A stretch of DNA of 64,000 bases from Psychrobacter urativorans. Its GTDB lineage: Bacteria > Pseudomonadota > Gammaproteobacteria > Pseudomonadales > Moraxellaceae. A program made the position numbers and the translations under genes. Numbering within the stretch: position 1 is the stretch's first letter; every line of letters begins with the position of its first letter. Where the stretch lies: positions 1,736,001 to 1,800,000 of the forward strand of contig NZ_CP012678.1 of assembly GCF_001298525.1 (NCBI RefSeq). The letters run 5' to 3'. Below are positions 8,355 to 18,080 of the stretch, piece by piece. The notes beneath the pieces are model-generated. The model was given only the letters and a program-made list of their open reading frames with translations, was not told the DNA's origin and did not search any database.

Positions 8355-8756
8355 TTAATTACGGCGACCGGCTTTTTTCTCACGTGGTACGGCGACCAGC
8401 TCAGCTAAGTTTTCAGCTGATGACCAGAGACCTTCTAGGTCGTAGAACTCACGCGCTGCCGGGGTCATCATATGCACAACGACCGCGCCTAAATCGATGA
8501 GCGTCCAGTCAGAGTCGTTACCGCCTTCGCGACCGAGGGGCATAAAGCCGCCAAGCTTCGCTTCAGCGCCAACGCTGTCTGCCATCGCGCGCACATGGCG
8601 TTTAGACGTACCGTCAGCGATAACGATGCGTTCCATCACGTCGGTTAAATGCTCAACATTGAGCACAGTGATATTTTTGGCTTTCATATCGTCTAGGGCA
8701 GTTTTAACAAGGGTCAGACAAGCTTCTAAGCGTTCGTTCGTCATGGTGTTGGACAT
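8355..8756 (-). CDS. rsfS: Ribosomal silencing factor
   Basis: RsfS binds ribosomal protein L14 and blocks subunit joining under nutrient stress. The protein of 133 residues shows the family core: an N-terminal helix with LDDMKAKNI, the VIADGTSKRHVRAMAD segment, and SDWTLIDLGAVVVHMMTPAAREFYDLEGLW. The ATG at 8756 is preferred to the one at 8789 because AAAGAGA lies about nine bases before it. A basic tail ends in KKAGRRN. It lies 107 bases downstream of nadD on the same strand, the common nadD-rsfS arrangement. Confidence 0.96.
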   Translation of the reverse strand: MSNTMTNERLEACLTLVKTALDDMKAKNITVLNVEHLTDVMERIVIADGTSKRHVRAMADSVGAEAKLGGFMPLGREGGNDSDWTLIDLGAVVVHMMTPAAREFYDLEGLWSSAENLAELVAVPREKKAGRRN

Positions 8757-8863
8757 ATATTTTGATCTCTTTAATCGTATTAATAACATTGGAACATAAA
8801 ATAATAAATGGTCAGTTAAGCAATAATTTGCAAAATGACATCAATAGAGCGATTTTAACGGAA

Positions 8864-9667
8864 TTAGACAGCAGAATATAGCTGATGGGCGATAATATAT
8901 TGATAAACCGTAGGATTTAGCCATTTAGCTAATAAATTGGGCGGATTATCAGTAATCGTAGGGATTGTGTGCAGTTGTTTGCGTATTTGGGTACTGGATA
9001 GCGCTGTGACGGGTCGCGGGTCTATATAAATGCGTCCTTTGGCACAGTTTTGCAAGGGTTTTCCAGTTTCTGCGAAGGTATTTAATACTCGTGTTAACTC
9101 TGTTGGGCGGTGAGTAATTTGCCCTTGTAAAGCGCTTGGTAACTCAGTAATCAAATGCGCGATATCCTGAGTAGAAAAATGATCTATCCTCTCATTTGCA
9201 GTCATTACATCATTCATGGGCAAAAAATTTGCGCTGTTACTTCGGTTAAAAATCCATAAATGCACATAGTCGGTCAACTCTAGACCATTTTTCCATTTAT
9301 CCAAACTGCGGGCGCTGTCCATGCCCATAATAAATATTAGGCTGTCATTGGGATAGCACTCATGCAACGTACGTACGCTGTCTATGCTATAGACGGGCGG
9401 CGTTTGCCATAGTTCAAGCTCACTGATTTGTAGCGGAGTGTTTTCAATCGCTAACGTTAACATGGCAAGCCGATGAGCAGGATCTAGGCTTTGTTCTTTA
9501 AACGGCGAGCGAGCATTGGGCAGTAAAGAGACGTGTAGCGGGCGCTGTTGTGCGGCGGCGATGGGCGCAAGGCACTGATAAACGTACATTGCCATTTGGA
9601 TATGGCTGTAATGTACAGGATTAAAAGATCCGCCAAGATAGGCACGAATCGCAGGCGCAGTAGACAT
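8864..9667 (-). CDS. nadD: Nicotinate-nucleotide adenylyltransferase
   Basis: Adenylates nicotinate mononucleotide to deamido-NAD in NAD synthesis. The nucleotidyltransferase signature GGSFNPVHYSH is near residue 12 and the C-terminal LSSTQIRKQL motif is near residue 229. At 267 residues it is longer than the usual 210-220, mainly through an insertion after FIMGMDSARSLDKWKN, around residues 150-200. The ATG at 9667 is chosen; the frame extends to a TTG at 9691, but that would add an unusual leader. It precedes rsfS. Confidence 0.94.
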   Translation of the reverse strand: MSTAPAIRAYLGGSFNPVHYSHIQMAMYVYQCLAPIAAAQQRPLHVSLLPNARSPFKEQSLDPAHRLAMLTLAIENTPLQISELELWQTPPVYSIDSVRTLHECYPNDSLIFIMGMDSARSLDKWKNGLELTDYVHLWIFNRSNSANFLPMNDVMTANERIDHFSTQDIAHLITELPSALQGQITHRPTELTRVLNTFAETGKPLQNCAKGRIYIDPRPVTALSSTQIRKQLHTIPTITDNPPNLLAKWLNPTVYQYIIAHQLYSAV

Positions 9668-9775
9668 TAAAATAAAATACTCTGTAATCAATAAACGGAT
9701 GCGCCATTGTAGAGGGCAGGCGAGCGCTTGTCATTAAAAGCTGCTTATTTAAAAATAGGTGTTGAAAAATAAGCC

Positions 9776-9814
9776 AATAAAAAGCCGACCCTCATAATGA
9801 TATGAGAATCGGCT
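9776..9814 (-). terminator. Terminator downstream of pta
   Basis: Inverted repeat AGCCGAcccTCAT...ATGAgaaTCGGCT with a two-base internal mismatch, followed on the minus strand by TTTTATT. It lies about 50 bases after the pta stop. Confidence 0.75.
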
Positions 9815-9864
9815 GTATAAAGTCTTACTTATAGCACTTATTAAGTTACGCGTTTAAGCACTTA

Positions 9865-12012
9865 TTAAATAGCATCGCTATCGGCTTGAATAGCGGTCAG
9901 CGCGATAGTATAGATAATATCATCGACCAAGGCGCCACGAGATAAGTCGTTTACGGGCTTATTCAAGCCTTGCAGCATGGGACCTACGCTGATGACGTTG
10001 GCGCTACGTTGGACGGCTTTATAGGTGGTGTTACCTGTATTGAGGTCAGGGAAAATAAAGACGTTGGCTTGTCCGGCGACTGGCGAGTCGGGCGCTTTTT
10101 GTTTGCCAACACTCATGACTGAGGCGGCATCATATTGCAAGGGTCCATCTACCGCGAGACTTGGCATGCGTTCACGGACGATTTCGGTAGCACGAGTGAC
10201 TTTTTCAACATCAGCGCCCGTACCAGATGCGCCTGTTGAATAGCTAATCATGGCAACTTTGGGCTCAATACCAAAGGCAGCAGCAGATTCAGCCGATTGA
10301 ATGGCAATTTCTGCCAATTCTTCTGCGGTTGGGTCAGGGTTAATGGCGCAATCCCCATAGACCACCACTTGTTCAGGCAGCAACATAAAGAAAATTGACG
10401 ATACCAAAGAATACTGCGGTGCGGTTTTAATCAACTGAAATGCTGGGCGGACAGTGTTGGCAGTGGTATGGATGGCACCAGAGACTAAGCCGTCAACTTC
10501 GTCCATCTGTAACATGGTCGTACCTAAGAATACGGTATCTTTAAGCTGTTCAGCCGCAACAGTTTCAGTGGTTTTGCCTTTACGACGTTCAACAACAGCC
10601 GCGATATATTTGCTCATATCCAGCGTATCAGGGTCAATAATCTCAAGACCTTCAGGTAAGATTAAATCGCGATTTTTGGCGACTTGTTCAACATCGGCAC
10701 GCTTAGCCAGCAGTACGCAATTGGCGATGCCACGGCTTTGGCAAATACAAGCGGCTTCGACAGTACGCGGCTCAGACCCTTCTGGCAAGACGATACGTTT
10801 GTTCGCCAGTTGCGCTTTTTTGACCACTTGATGACGGAATGCCGCAGGAGACAAGCGCGGTTTGTGGTCGCCACTGAAATAGGCTTTAATCCAACTGAGG
10901 TCTAAATGCGCGGCAACATAACGCGTGACTTCTTGGGCGCGTTCCGTATCATCAGAGGGAATCTCAGCACTCATGTGCATCAGGCTTTGCACGGTTTCAA
11001 AGCTGTCAGATTCCACGCTCATAACGGGAATACCGGTTTTTAGCGCTGACTGCCATAATTCGGCAACGGTAGCATTGGGCACAACACCGCCTGTTAACAC
11101 CAAACCTGCGAGTGGAATCCCATTAATACACGCCAATGCAGCGGCTAATAGCAAGTCATCACGATCGCCCGGCACGACGATAAGCGTACCGCGTTTGAAT
11201 ACTTCGTCGATACGAGCGACTGAACGGGCGGTTAGGCTAATATGAGTGATACGGCGAGATTTGGCTTCACCAACGTGCAACCAAGTCGCGTCCAGCTCAG
11301 CGGCAATATCCCATGTGCGTGGCACAGACAGCGAGTTACTAAACGGCACGACACCGATAAGGCGGAACTGCTCGGTATTAAAATGTGGCGACAAACGCAT
11401 CATTTGTTGCATAAAATCATTATCTAAACTCACCACCGCTTCGCCTGGCGCTACGGGCTGAGTCTCAAAGGTATTCGGCACATCGTGCACGCGCATTAAA
11501 ATACAGCCTAAGATACGGTCACTAGCAATACCACCAAATTCACGCGCATGCACATCCAATTTATCCGCAAGTTGAGCGGGGCTGCTTGTATCAACGGTGC
11601 TGACAAAGATAATTTTGGCATCTAACGCGTGAGCAAGCGCGCGGTTGATTTGTGAGGCGTAAGACGCTTCAGTGGTCGGCACTAAGCCTTCGCAGATAAT
11701 CACGTCTTGATCGCTACCAATGGATTGATAGTTTTCGACCACTTCTTCCATTAATTCATCAAGATTATCATCACCCAACATCCGTTCGACGCGCTGACGA
11801 TTAATCGACTTAGGTGGCGTTAGACCAAAAGCATGCATAATCAATGCGCTTGAGCTATCTAGGCTGTTTTGTTTATCTAAGGTATCGTCTTGCAAGAAGG
11901 GCTTCATAAAGGCGGCTTTAACGCCATTATAATCCATCGCCCGAATCAGACCGAGCGCTGCTGACGTCACACCGATACCGCGACTAATGGGAACAAGTAA
12001 AATGGTTTGCAT
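9865..12012 (-). CDS. pta: Phosphate acetyltransferase (long form)
   Basis: Interconverts acetyl-CoA and acetyl phosphate. At 715 residues this is the long enterobacterial-type Pta. The N-terminal part (residues 1-220) is a P-loop/BioD-like domain starting with LLVPISRGIGVTSAALG, the middle is the DRTGG regulatory domain (about 230-370), and the C-terminal 330 residues are the catalytic domain with LPEGSEPRTVEAA and YSTGASGTGADVEKV. TAGGA lies seven bases before the ATG. It follows ackA on the same strand with a 178-base gap, so acetate excretion and assimilation are encoded together. The terminator downstream closes the operon. Confidence 0.97.
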   Translation of the reverse strand: MQTILLVPISRGIGVTSAALGLIRAMDYNGVKAAFMKPFLQDDTLDKQNSLDSSSALIMHAFGLTPPKSINRQRVERMLGDDNLDELMEEVVENYQSIGSDQDVIICEGLVPTTEASYASQINRALAHALDAKIIFVSTVDTSSPAQLADKLDVHAREFGGIASDRILGCILMRVHDVPNTFETQPVAPGEAVVSLDNDFMQQMMRLSPHFNTEQFRLIGVVPFSNSLSVPRTWDIAAELDATWLHVGEAKSRRITHISLTARSVARIDEVFKRGTLIVVPGDRDDLLLAAALACINGIPLAGLVLTGGVVPNATVAELWQSALKTGIPVMSVESDSFETVQSLMHMSAEIPSDDTERAQEVTRYVAAHLDLSWIKAYFSGDHKPRLSPAAFRHQVVKKAQLANKRIVLPEGSEPRTVEAACICQSRGIANCVLLAKRADVEQVAKNRDLILPEGLEIIDPDTLDMSKYIAAVVERRKGKTTETVAAEQLKDTVFLGTTMLQMDEVDGLVSGAIHTTANTVRPAFQLIKTAPQYSLVSSIFFMLLPEQVVVYGDCAINPDPTAEELAEIAIQSAESAAAFGIEPKVAMISYSTGASGTGADVEKVTRATEIVRERMPSLAVDGPLQYDAASVMSVGKQKAPDSPVAGQANVFIFPDLNTGNTTYKAVQRSANVISVGPMLQGLNKPVNDLSRGALVDDIIYTIALTAIQADSDAI

Positions 12013-12190
12013 AGCGTATCCTACTGTTTATTATATTCTTGAGGGAAGCTGCTGAAAGCACGTGCTATTTAAGTTAAGTACAGCGCTCCGTAGCAGAAGC
12101 GCTCCCTTTATTAGACTCATGACTTATTTTAGAGATAACCTCTTGCAGACCTAACCTAGTATAAATCTGACCTATTAGAAACCCGACAGA

Positions 12191-13423
12191 TTAGAAACCT
12201 AAGGTTTGACGTGTTTCTTTAGCAATTTGGCATTCTTCATCAGTAGGAATGACCCACAGCTCAATGCTGCTGTCTTCATCGTGGAAACTGCCTTCACCGC
12301 CGCCAAACAGAGATTTGTTTTTATCTTCACTGAATTTAATGCCGAAGTGGCGCATTACGTCTAAAATACGGGCGCGCGTCGTTACAGAGTTCTCACCGAT
12401 ACCACCAGTAAACACAATGCCCGTAAATTCAGGCAGGGCACAGCTTAAGCTCGCAAGGTATTTACCCGCACGATAGCAGAATATCTCAATGGCGAGCTGG
12501 GCGTCGACATGACCTTCATTAGCTGCTTGCTCAATCGTCCGCAAATCGTTTGATAAACCTGAGATACCAAGCAGACCGCTGTCGTTATTGAGCATATCAT
12601 TGATTTCTTCTAAGCTCATACCCAGTAGGCGTTTTAGATGGATATGCAAACCAGGGTCAACATCACCGCTACGTGTGCCCATCATTAAGCCCTCAAGCGG
12701 GGTTAAGCCCATACTGGTATCTAAGCTTTTGCCATCATAAACAGCAGCAGCAGAACAACCATTACCTAAATGCGCGGTCAACCAACCATGCGGACCTTTG
12801 GCGGTAGTGATATGGCTGGCACGTTCTGAAACGTAGGCATGTGACGTACCGTGAAAGCCATAACGACGGATTTTTTCTTCTTCATATAAGGCTTTTGGAA
12901 TCGGGTAACGATAGGCAACGGCTGGCATGGTTTGGTGAAATGCCGTATCAAAAACCACCACTTGTGGGATATCAGGATAGATGGCTTGTACCGCTTCGAT
13001 ACCTAATGCGTTCGCAGGATTGTGTAGTGGCGCAAGGATTTTTAAACGTTTAACTTCTTCTAAGACGTGAGCATCAACGCGTACCGCTTTCGAGTATTCT
13101 CGTCCACCATGTACCACGCGGTGACCTACCGCGACGAAGTGGTATTGTTCTAATAATGCCAAGATTTTTTGCAATGCCAATTCATGACGACCACCGGGAA
13201 TGGTAATCTCAAGCTTTTCGCCATTTAATGTGGTGTGTTTAATACGAGCGGTATCGAGACCTAAGTTTTCGGCAAGCCCAGTGATACGAGTAGATTCATC
13301 TTCGCTGATAAGCGCATATTTAATGGAGGAAGAGCCGCAGTTTAAAACTAAAGTAGGGTTAATTAAATCTGATTTACCCGAGTTGCGATCACTAAAAGTG
13401 GTATTGCTGACGCTGTCACTCAT
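12191..13423 (-). CDS. ackA: Acetate kinase
   Basis: Converts acetyl phosphate and ADP to acetate and ATP. The 410-residue protein carries the family signatures VLNCGSSSIKYAL (residues 28-40) and RVVHGGREYSKAV, the catalytic region VVVFDTAFHQTMP, the phosphate-binding AHLGNGCSA, and the C-terminal FTGGIGENS. AAGGATA lies seven bases before the ATG. A 25-residue polar N-terminal extension precedes the conserved core. The 178-base gap to pta shows no clear terminator, so a common transcript is likely. Confidence 0.97.
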   Translation of the reverse strand: MSDSVSNTTFSDRNSGKSDLINPTLVLNCGSSSIKYALISEDESTRITGLAENLGLDTARIKHTTLNGEKLEITIPGGRHELALQKILALLEQYHFVAVGHRVVHGGREYSKAVRVDAHVLEEVKRLKILAPLHNPANALGIEAVQAIYPDIPQVVVFDTAFHQTMPAVAYRYPIPKALYEEEKIRRYGFHGTSHAYVSERASHITTAKGPHGWLTAHLGNGCSAAAVYDGKSLDTSMGLTPLEGLMMGTRSGDVDPGLHIHLKRLLGMSLEEINDMLNNDSGLLGISGLSNDLRTIEQAANEGHVDAQLAIEIFCYRAGKYLASLSCALPEFTGIVFTGGIGENSVTTRARILDVMRHFGIKFSEDKNKSLFGGGEGSFHDEDSSIELWVIPTDEECQIAKETRQTLGF

Positions 13424-14081
13424 GCTCTATCCTTAGATGATGTTGGTTAAGACCTAAATCATAGCGGATTAAAACCGATTGAACAAACATAAACACACGA
13501 TTAATGCGCCATCTAATTTCATGTTTTATAGCTAAATTTATGAACAAAAATATAGTTTTTTAATAAAAGTTTTTAATACAGATGACCGTATAAAACGATA
13601 CTAAACAGCTCAATTTAATAATATTTATTATAATAGAAGCCATAGTAGATAAGCGTTCTAGAGATAAAATGACCTATTTGAATGATTAACGCTTACCCAA
13701 CATCCGCGCTAAAATTGACAGTCAACAAGCCTTTACCATTGCCACTGACGCACGTCTATAGAGGCTCAATAGGGTTGACACCAAATTGTAAGGAAATTTG
13801 TCAGAAGTATAATAAATGAGATAATTCGTCTCAATGTTGCGTGATAGCCATCAGTTGATGGTGTGCATATTATGGAAATTTTGCTTAAATAAAGCCAACA
13901 CGCGCACAGCTTTCGTGAATAATGCTATGATTCAAAGGATGCTAATAGCAGCGCTTTATGATGCTCATACTGATGCTGATGTTTAGCCCCATATTTTTAT
14001 TTACTATCATTCTTAATTATCTGATGCTGTCTTTTATTACCTTTTTACTATCGCCACTTTGTTGCAAGGTTGTTTGTCCTT
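13424..14081. other. Long intergenic region between divergent ackA and lptM, 658 bp
   Basis: AT-rich, with no supported gene. It contains an 8-bp inverted repeat TAAGCGTT (13650-13657) / AACGCTTA (13688-13695) and two TTGACA hexamers (13715-13720 and 13775-13780), neither with a well-placed -10. In many gammaproteobacteria cyaY lies divergently beside lptM; no frataxin-like reading frame is visible here. Confidence 0.5.
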
Positions 14082-14438
14082 ATGCTTACTACTTCTCAGC
14101 TCAGCACGATGAATCGTGCCAAATTATCCATAAAAAATGTCAAAGAAAAAGTGCTATCACCAGCAGCTATTCTTAATACCGGTGGGCGTTTTGTCTGTAC
14201 GCTAGTATTAAGTGCGACAGTCATGGTTGCACTAACAGGCTGCGGACAAAAAGGGGATTTATACTTAGTTGATAGCAATAGCCAAATGGTAACGAGTAGC
14301 TTGGAGGTATTAGACAGTACCAGTGATCCACAAGATGCCGCGTTTGCAGGGCTTGATGATGCGGATTATCAAAAGACGCGCTATCTAGAACAAAAACAGG
14401 TATTGCCCGATGTGACTGACGACCCAAATGATTATTAA
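14082..14438 (+). CDS. lptM: LptM-like small lipoprotein (YifL family)
   Basis: LptM helps the LptD/LptE translocon mature. The hallmark LTGCGQKGDLYLV is present: a lipobox Cys followed directly by the GxKGxLY segment. The C-terminal 60 residues are acidic and have no fold I recognise. The start is uncertain: ATG at 14082 has AAGG 13 bases upstream, TTG at 14070 has it two bases away, and ATG at 14109 has none. All give a leader far longer (about 40-50 residues) than the usual 18-20 before the Cys. The position directly before lysA and dapF matches the conserved yifL-dapF neighbourhood. Confidence 0.8.
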   Translation: MLTTSQLSTMNRAKLSIKNVKEKVLSPAAILNTGGRFVCTLVLSATVMVALTGCGQKGDLYLVDSNSQMVTSSLEVLDSTSDPQDAAFAGLDDADYQKTRYLEQKQVLPDVTDDPNDY

Positions 14439-14517
14439 CATTTGAATTTTTTACAATTCTTAGTTTTTAACCCTTACCTTTTTATTTTGATAAATTGATG
14501 ACCTTAGAGACACTAAT

Positions 14518-15861
14518 ATGAGTAATGTTGAGCCAGTAACTACCCAAACCGAACAAGGGTTATATATTAATCCTGAAGCGTTAACTGCCCATTTATCCGC
14601 ATTAGACTACCGCGATGATGCGCTATATATGGAAGATGTGAGCATTAGTGAGTTGGTAAAATCTTACGATACACCGTGCTATGTGTATTCGCAGCAGGCG
14701 ATATTGGACGTCTATCACGATTATAATGAGAGCTTTGCGGCGATTGACCATCGAATTTGCTATGCGGTCAAAGCCAACTCAAATATTGCGGTGTTGGGCG
14801 TGTTGGCAGCAGCAGGCGCAGGATTTGATATTGTCTCGCGTGGAGAGCTTGCGCGCGTATTAGCAGCCGGTGGGCAGGCGAGCCGCGTGGTATTCTCAGG
14901 CGTTGGCAAGACGCGTGACGATATTGAGTTTGCCCTGACGCAAGGTATCAGCTGTTTTAATGTTGAATCCATCAGTGAGTTGACGCTCATCAATATGGTC
15001 GCCAAACAACTGGATAAGCGCGCCCCTATCTCACTACGGGTTAATCCGGACGTCGATGCGAAGACGCATCCATATATTTCTACTGGTCTAAAAGATAATA
15101 AATTCGGTATCGCGCACGATAAAGCACTGGCAGTATATGAACATGCCGCCACGTTATCGCATATTGATATCGTCGGTATTGATTGTCATATCGGCTCGCA
15201 ATTAACCGAAGTGGCACCTTTTATTGCCGCTTTGGATAAAGTCATTGAGCTGATTCATAGCTTACGTGAGAAAGGTATTGAGCTGCGCCATGTTGATTTG
15301 GGTGGCGGTTTGGGCGTGCGCTATATCGAGGAGAAACCGGTAACGATTGATGAGTTTGCGCAAGCGTTATTGCCAAAATTAACCGAGCTTGGCTTAACCG
15401 TCTTTTTTGAGCCGGGTCGCAGCATGGTCGCCAATGCCGGTATATTATTGACTCGCGTTGATGTGCTAAAACCAACTGAGCATAAAAACTTTGCCATCGT
15501 TGACGCGGCGATGAATGATTTGATTCGTCCCGCATTATATCAAGCGGAAATGGCAGTGATTCCAGAAGTATTACCAAGCGAAGGTATCGAGACCGATGGC
15601 ACACAGGCGTGGGATATTGTCGGCGCGATTTGCGAAACGGGTGACTTTTTAGCAAAAGACCGTCTCTTGTCATTGGCAACCGGTGATATTTTAGCCATTA
15701 CTGGTGCTGGTGCGTATGGCTTTGCGATGAGTAGTAATTATAATTCTCGTCCGCGTGCCGCTGAGGTGATGGTCGTAGGCACTCAACATCAGCTGATTGG
15801 AAAACGCGAAACGATTGCTGATTTGTATGCTGGCGAAACCTTATGGCAAACTGAGAAATAA
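14518..15861 (+). CDS. lysA: Diaminopimelate decarboxylase
   Basis: PLP enzyme that decarboxylates meso-diaminopimelate to L-lysine. Of 447 residues; the PLP lysine is in ICYAVKANSN near residue 84. Further family marks are the HIGSQL motif, HVDLGGGLGVRY, FEPGRSMVAN, and the substrate-binding GAICETGDFLAKDR and GAYGFAMSSNYNSRPRAAEV. The usual length is 415-420; the extra residues are an N-terminal extension before the core. It is followed by a strong terminator at 15969, so dapF is probably transcribed separately. Confidence 0.97.
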   Translation: MSNVEPVTTQTEQGLYINPEALTAHLSALDYRDDALYMEDVSISELVKSYDTPCYVYSQQAILDVYHDYNESFAAIDHRICYAVKANSNIAVLGVLAAAGAGFDIVSRGELARVLAAGGQASRVVFSGVGKTRDDIEFALTQGISCFNVESISELTLINMVAKQLDKRAPISLRVNPDVDAKTHPYISTGLKDNKFGIAHDKALAVYEHAATLSHIDIVGIDCHIGSQLTEVAPFIAALDKVIELIHSLREKGIELRHVDLGGGLGVRYIEEKPVTIDEFAQALLPKLTELGLTVFFEPGRSMVANAGILLTRVDVLKPTEHKNFAIVDAAMNDLIRPALYQAEMAVIPEVLPSEGIETDGTQAWDIVGAICETGDFLAKDRLLSLATGDILAITGAGAYGFAMSSNYNSRPRAAEVMVVGTQHQLIGKRETIADLYAGETLWQTEK

Positions 15862-15968
15862 CCCTCAAGCAGTGAAAAAGAGTAATGTTAGTGACATTAT
15901 AAAAACGTCACTAGGCTGATGGCTTATTTCTCATTGCACTTATTATTTATTTCACGGTTCAAAAACGA

Positions 15969-15997
15969 CCCATTGCTATCAGAGCAATGGGTTTTTT
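15969..15997 (+). terminator. Terminator of lysA
   Basis: Perfect 9-bp stem CCCATTGCT/AGCAATGGG with loop ATCAG, followed by T6. It starts 107 bases after the lysA stop. Confidence 0.9.
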
Positions 15998-16155
15998 ATG
16001 GCTCATTGTTAACCGTGCTCATGCCATTTTTAACCATACTGCTGCCGCAAATCAACGTAGTCAGTCAACACAGTAAATCAATGGCGATGATTATCATTGT
16101 CATAGGCAGCGTGCTACTATAAGCCACACATAATAATAGAATAGGAAATAAGGAT

Positions 16156-17070
16156 ATGTTGATAGAATTTACCAAAATGCATGGTCTGGGTAATGATTTT
16201 ATGGTCATCGATTTGGTGACCCAGCGTTTAGAGTTAACCACCGATTTGGTACAGTTATTGGGTGACCGGCATTTGGGTATTGGCTTTGATCAATTGCTGG
16301 TGGTTGAGCCACCGATGCGTCCTGACGTGGATTTTAGTTATCGTATTTTTAATACCGATGGCACGGAAGTCGAACAATGTGGCAATGGCGCGCGTTGTTT
16401 TGCACGCTTTGTACAAGCGCGTAAGCTGTCATTTAAGCAGCGTTTACGGGTTGAAACGGCAAGTGGTATTATCTCTTTAACCACCGATCGCTACGGCTGG
16501 GTGGAAGTCGATATGGGCAAGCCTAAGTTTGAACCCAACGAGATTCCTTTTACCCCAAAAGCCACCACCAAAATTCAAAATGCCTATCATTTGGATGTGA
16601 ATGGTACGCCAGTGCAGTTATATGTCGCCAATATGGGCAATCCGCATGCGGTGATTAAAGTGGATAACGTGTTAGATGCGGAAGTCGAAAAATTGGGCAA
16701 AGCGATTGAGTCGCATCCGGCATTTCCTGCACGAGTTAACGTCGGCTTTATGCAGGTGATGAATAATCGTCATATTCGTTTGCGTGTTTATGAGCGCGGC
16801 GTTGGTGAAACGCAAGCCTGTGGTACGGGCGCGTGTGCTGCTGTAGCAGTTGGTATTCGTGAAGGCTGGCTCGATGAAGGCGAAGACGTACGCGCGCAGT
16901 TGTATGGCGGTAGTATGATGATACGTTGGCAGCAAGGGTATTCGGTGATGATGACCGGACCGACTGCCTTTGTTTATGAAGGGGTCTTTAGTCCTGATGG
17001 TCTGATGGCGCAAGCTGGTATGAAGCCCAACACTACCAGTGGTGAAAGCCATACTAGCCATGCCAGTTAA
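16156..17070 (+). CDS. dapF: Diaminopimelate epimerase
   Basis: Interconverts LL- and meso-diaminopimelate for lysine and peptidoglycan. The two catalytic cysteines are visible in VEQCGNGAR (near residue 76) and TQACGTGACAAVAVG (near residue 222). At 304 residues it is longer than the usual 274-280, because of a C-terminal tail rich in Ser, Thr and His. AAGGA lies just before the ATG. It is 12 bases upstream of xerC, so dapF-xerC are one operon, as in E. coli. Confidence 0.97.
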   Translation: MLIEFTKMHGLGNDFMVIDLVTQRLELTTDLVQLLGDRHLGIGFDQLLVVEPPMRPDVDFSYRIFNTDGTEVEQCGNGARCFARFVQARKLSFKQRLRVETASGIISLTTDRYGWVEVDMGKPKFEPNEIPFTPKATTKIQNAYHLDVNGTPVQLYVANMGNPHAVIKVDNVLDAEVEKLGKAIESHPAFPARVNVGFMQVMNNRHIRLRVYERGVGETQACGTGACAAVAVGIREGWLDEGEDVRAQLYGGSMMIRWQQGYSVMMTGPTAFVYEGVFSPDGLMAQAGMKPNTTSGESHTSHAS

Positions 17071-17082
17071 GTCATTGAACTT

Positions 17083-18036
17083 ATGACAATAATAGAATCC
17101 GATGCCGAGCTACAGGCGCTATTCATACCTGTTGAACGCTGGTTAACTGTCTTGGCAGTACGCAATCACTCCAAGCATACCTTGAGCGCCTATTTTGCAG
17201 GGGTCAGTCAATTGGCGCTATTTTTGCGCGGTAAGCAATTGACATGGACGCGCTGTGATAAGCGCCAACTTGCGCAGCATATCAGTCAGCGTTTGGATGA
17301 GGATAAGTTGGCGCTTGCTAGTGTGCAGCAAGAGCTATCGGCTATTCGGCATTTTTATGGTTGGCTGATTGAGGAAGGCGTAGCACGTATTAACCCGACC
17401 ACAGGCTATCAGTTAAAACGCAGTCCCAGACCATTGCCATCGATTGCTGATATTGATTTACTCACCCAGCTGCTTGACCAACCTGCGCCTGATACGCCAG
17501 AGCAAGCGCGCTTATGGTTACGTGATAAAGCCATGTTTGAGCTGCTGTATAGCAGTGGTTTGCGCGTCGGTGAATTGGTGGCGCTTGATGTCAATGATAT
17601 AGATATTTCGGAATTGCGCGTGCGCGTCACTGGTAAAGGCAATAAAACGCGCCTTGTACCTATTGGGACAAAAGCAGCAGCGGCTATCACGCGTTATCTG
17701 CCGCATCGGCATTTATGGGTTGAGCAACTTGACGCCGCTCTTTTTATTAGTGAAAAACTAGGTACACGATTATCGACGCGCGCGGTGCAACAACGTCTTA
17801 AAGTCGCAGCAGCGCGCGCCGGTATTGCCCAAAATTTATATCCCCATTTGCTGCGCCATTGTTTTGCCTCGCATATGCTATCGGGCAGCGGTGACTTGCG
17901 TGCGGTACAAGAAATGCTCGGACATAGTGATATCAGTACCACCCAAATTTATACCCATGTGGATTTTGCCAAACTCACCCAAGTTTATGACCGCGCCCAT
18001 CCACGCGCCACACATTCAAAAAATAACGATGATTAA
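17083..18036 (+). CDS. xerC: Tyrosine recombinase XerC
   Basis: Acts with XerD at dif to resolve chromosome dimers. The N-terminal SAM-like DNA-binding domain covers about residues 15-105. The catalytic residues are readable: Arg in SSGLRVGELVALD, Lys in VTGKGNKTRLVP, His-x-x-Arg in HLLRHCFASH, His in LGHSDISTTQ and the nucleophile Tyr in IYTHVDF. At 317 residues it is slightly longer than the 298 of E. coli. The dapF-xerC order supports XerC over XerD. No good ribosome binding site is visible, consistent with coupling to dapF. Confidence 0.95.
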   Translation: MTIIESDAELQALFIPVERWLTVLAVRNHSKHTLSAYFAGVSQLALFLRGKQLTWTRCDKRQLAQHISQRLDEDKLALASVQQELSAIRHFYGWLIEEGVARINPTTGYQLKRSPRPLPSIADIDLLTQLLDQPAPDTPEQARLWLRDKAMFELLYSSGLRVGELVALDVNDIDISELRVRVTGKGNKTRLVPIGTKAAAAITRYLPHRHLWVEQLDAALFISEKLGTRLSTRAVQQRLKVAAARAGIAQNLYPHLLRHCFASHMLSGSGDLRAVQEMLGHSDISTTQIYTHVDFAKLTQVYDRAHPRATHSKNNDD

Positions 18037-18080
18037 TGGTATTAAATGATAATTAATATGCATCAAAACTGAATCATCAT

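Noticed and set aside
13958..14176. A short hydrophobic reading frame overlapping the start of lptM in another frame
   Set aside because: It has no ribosome binding site, it overlaps lptM, and its composition just reflects AT-rich DNA.
15919..16122. A 67-codon hydrophobic reading frame between lysA and dapF
   Set aside because: The strong lysA terminator (15969-15997) lies inside it, and the ribosome binding site is weak. Most likely a chance frame.
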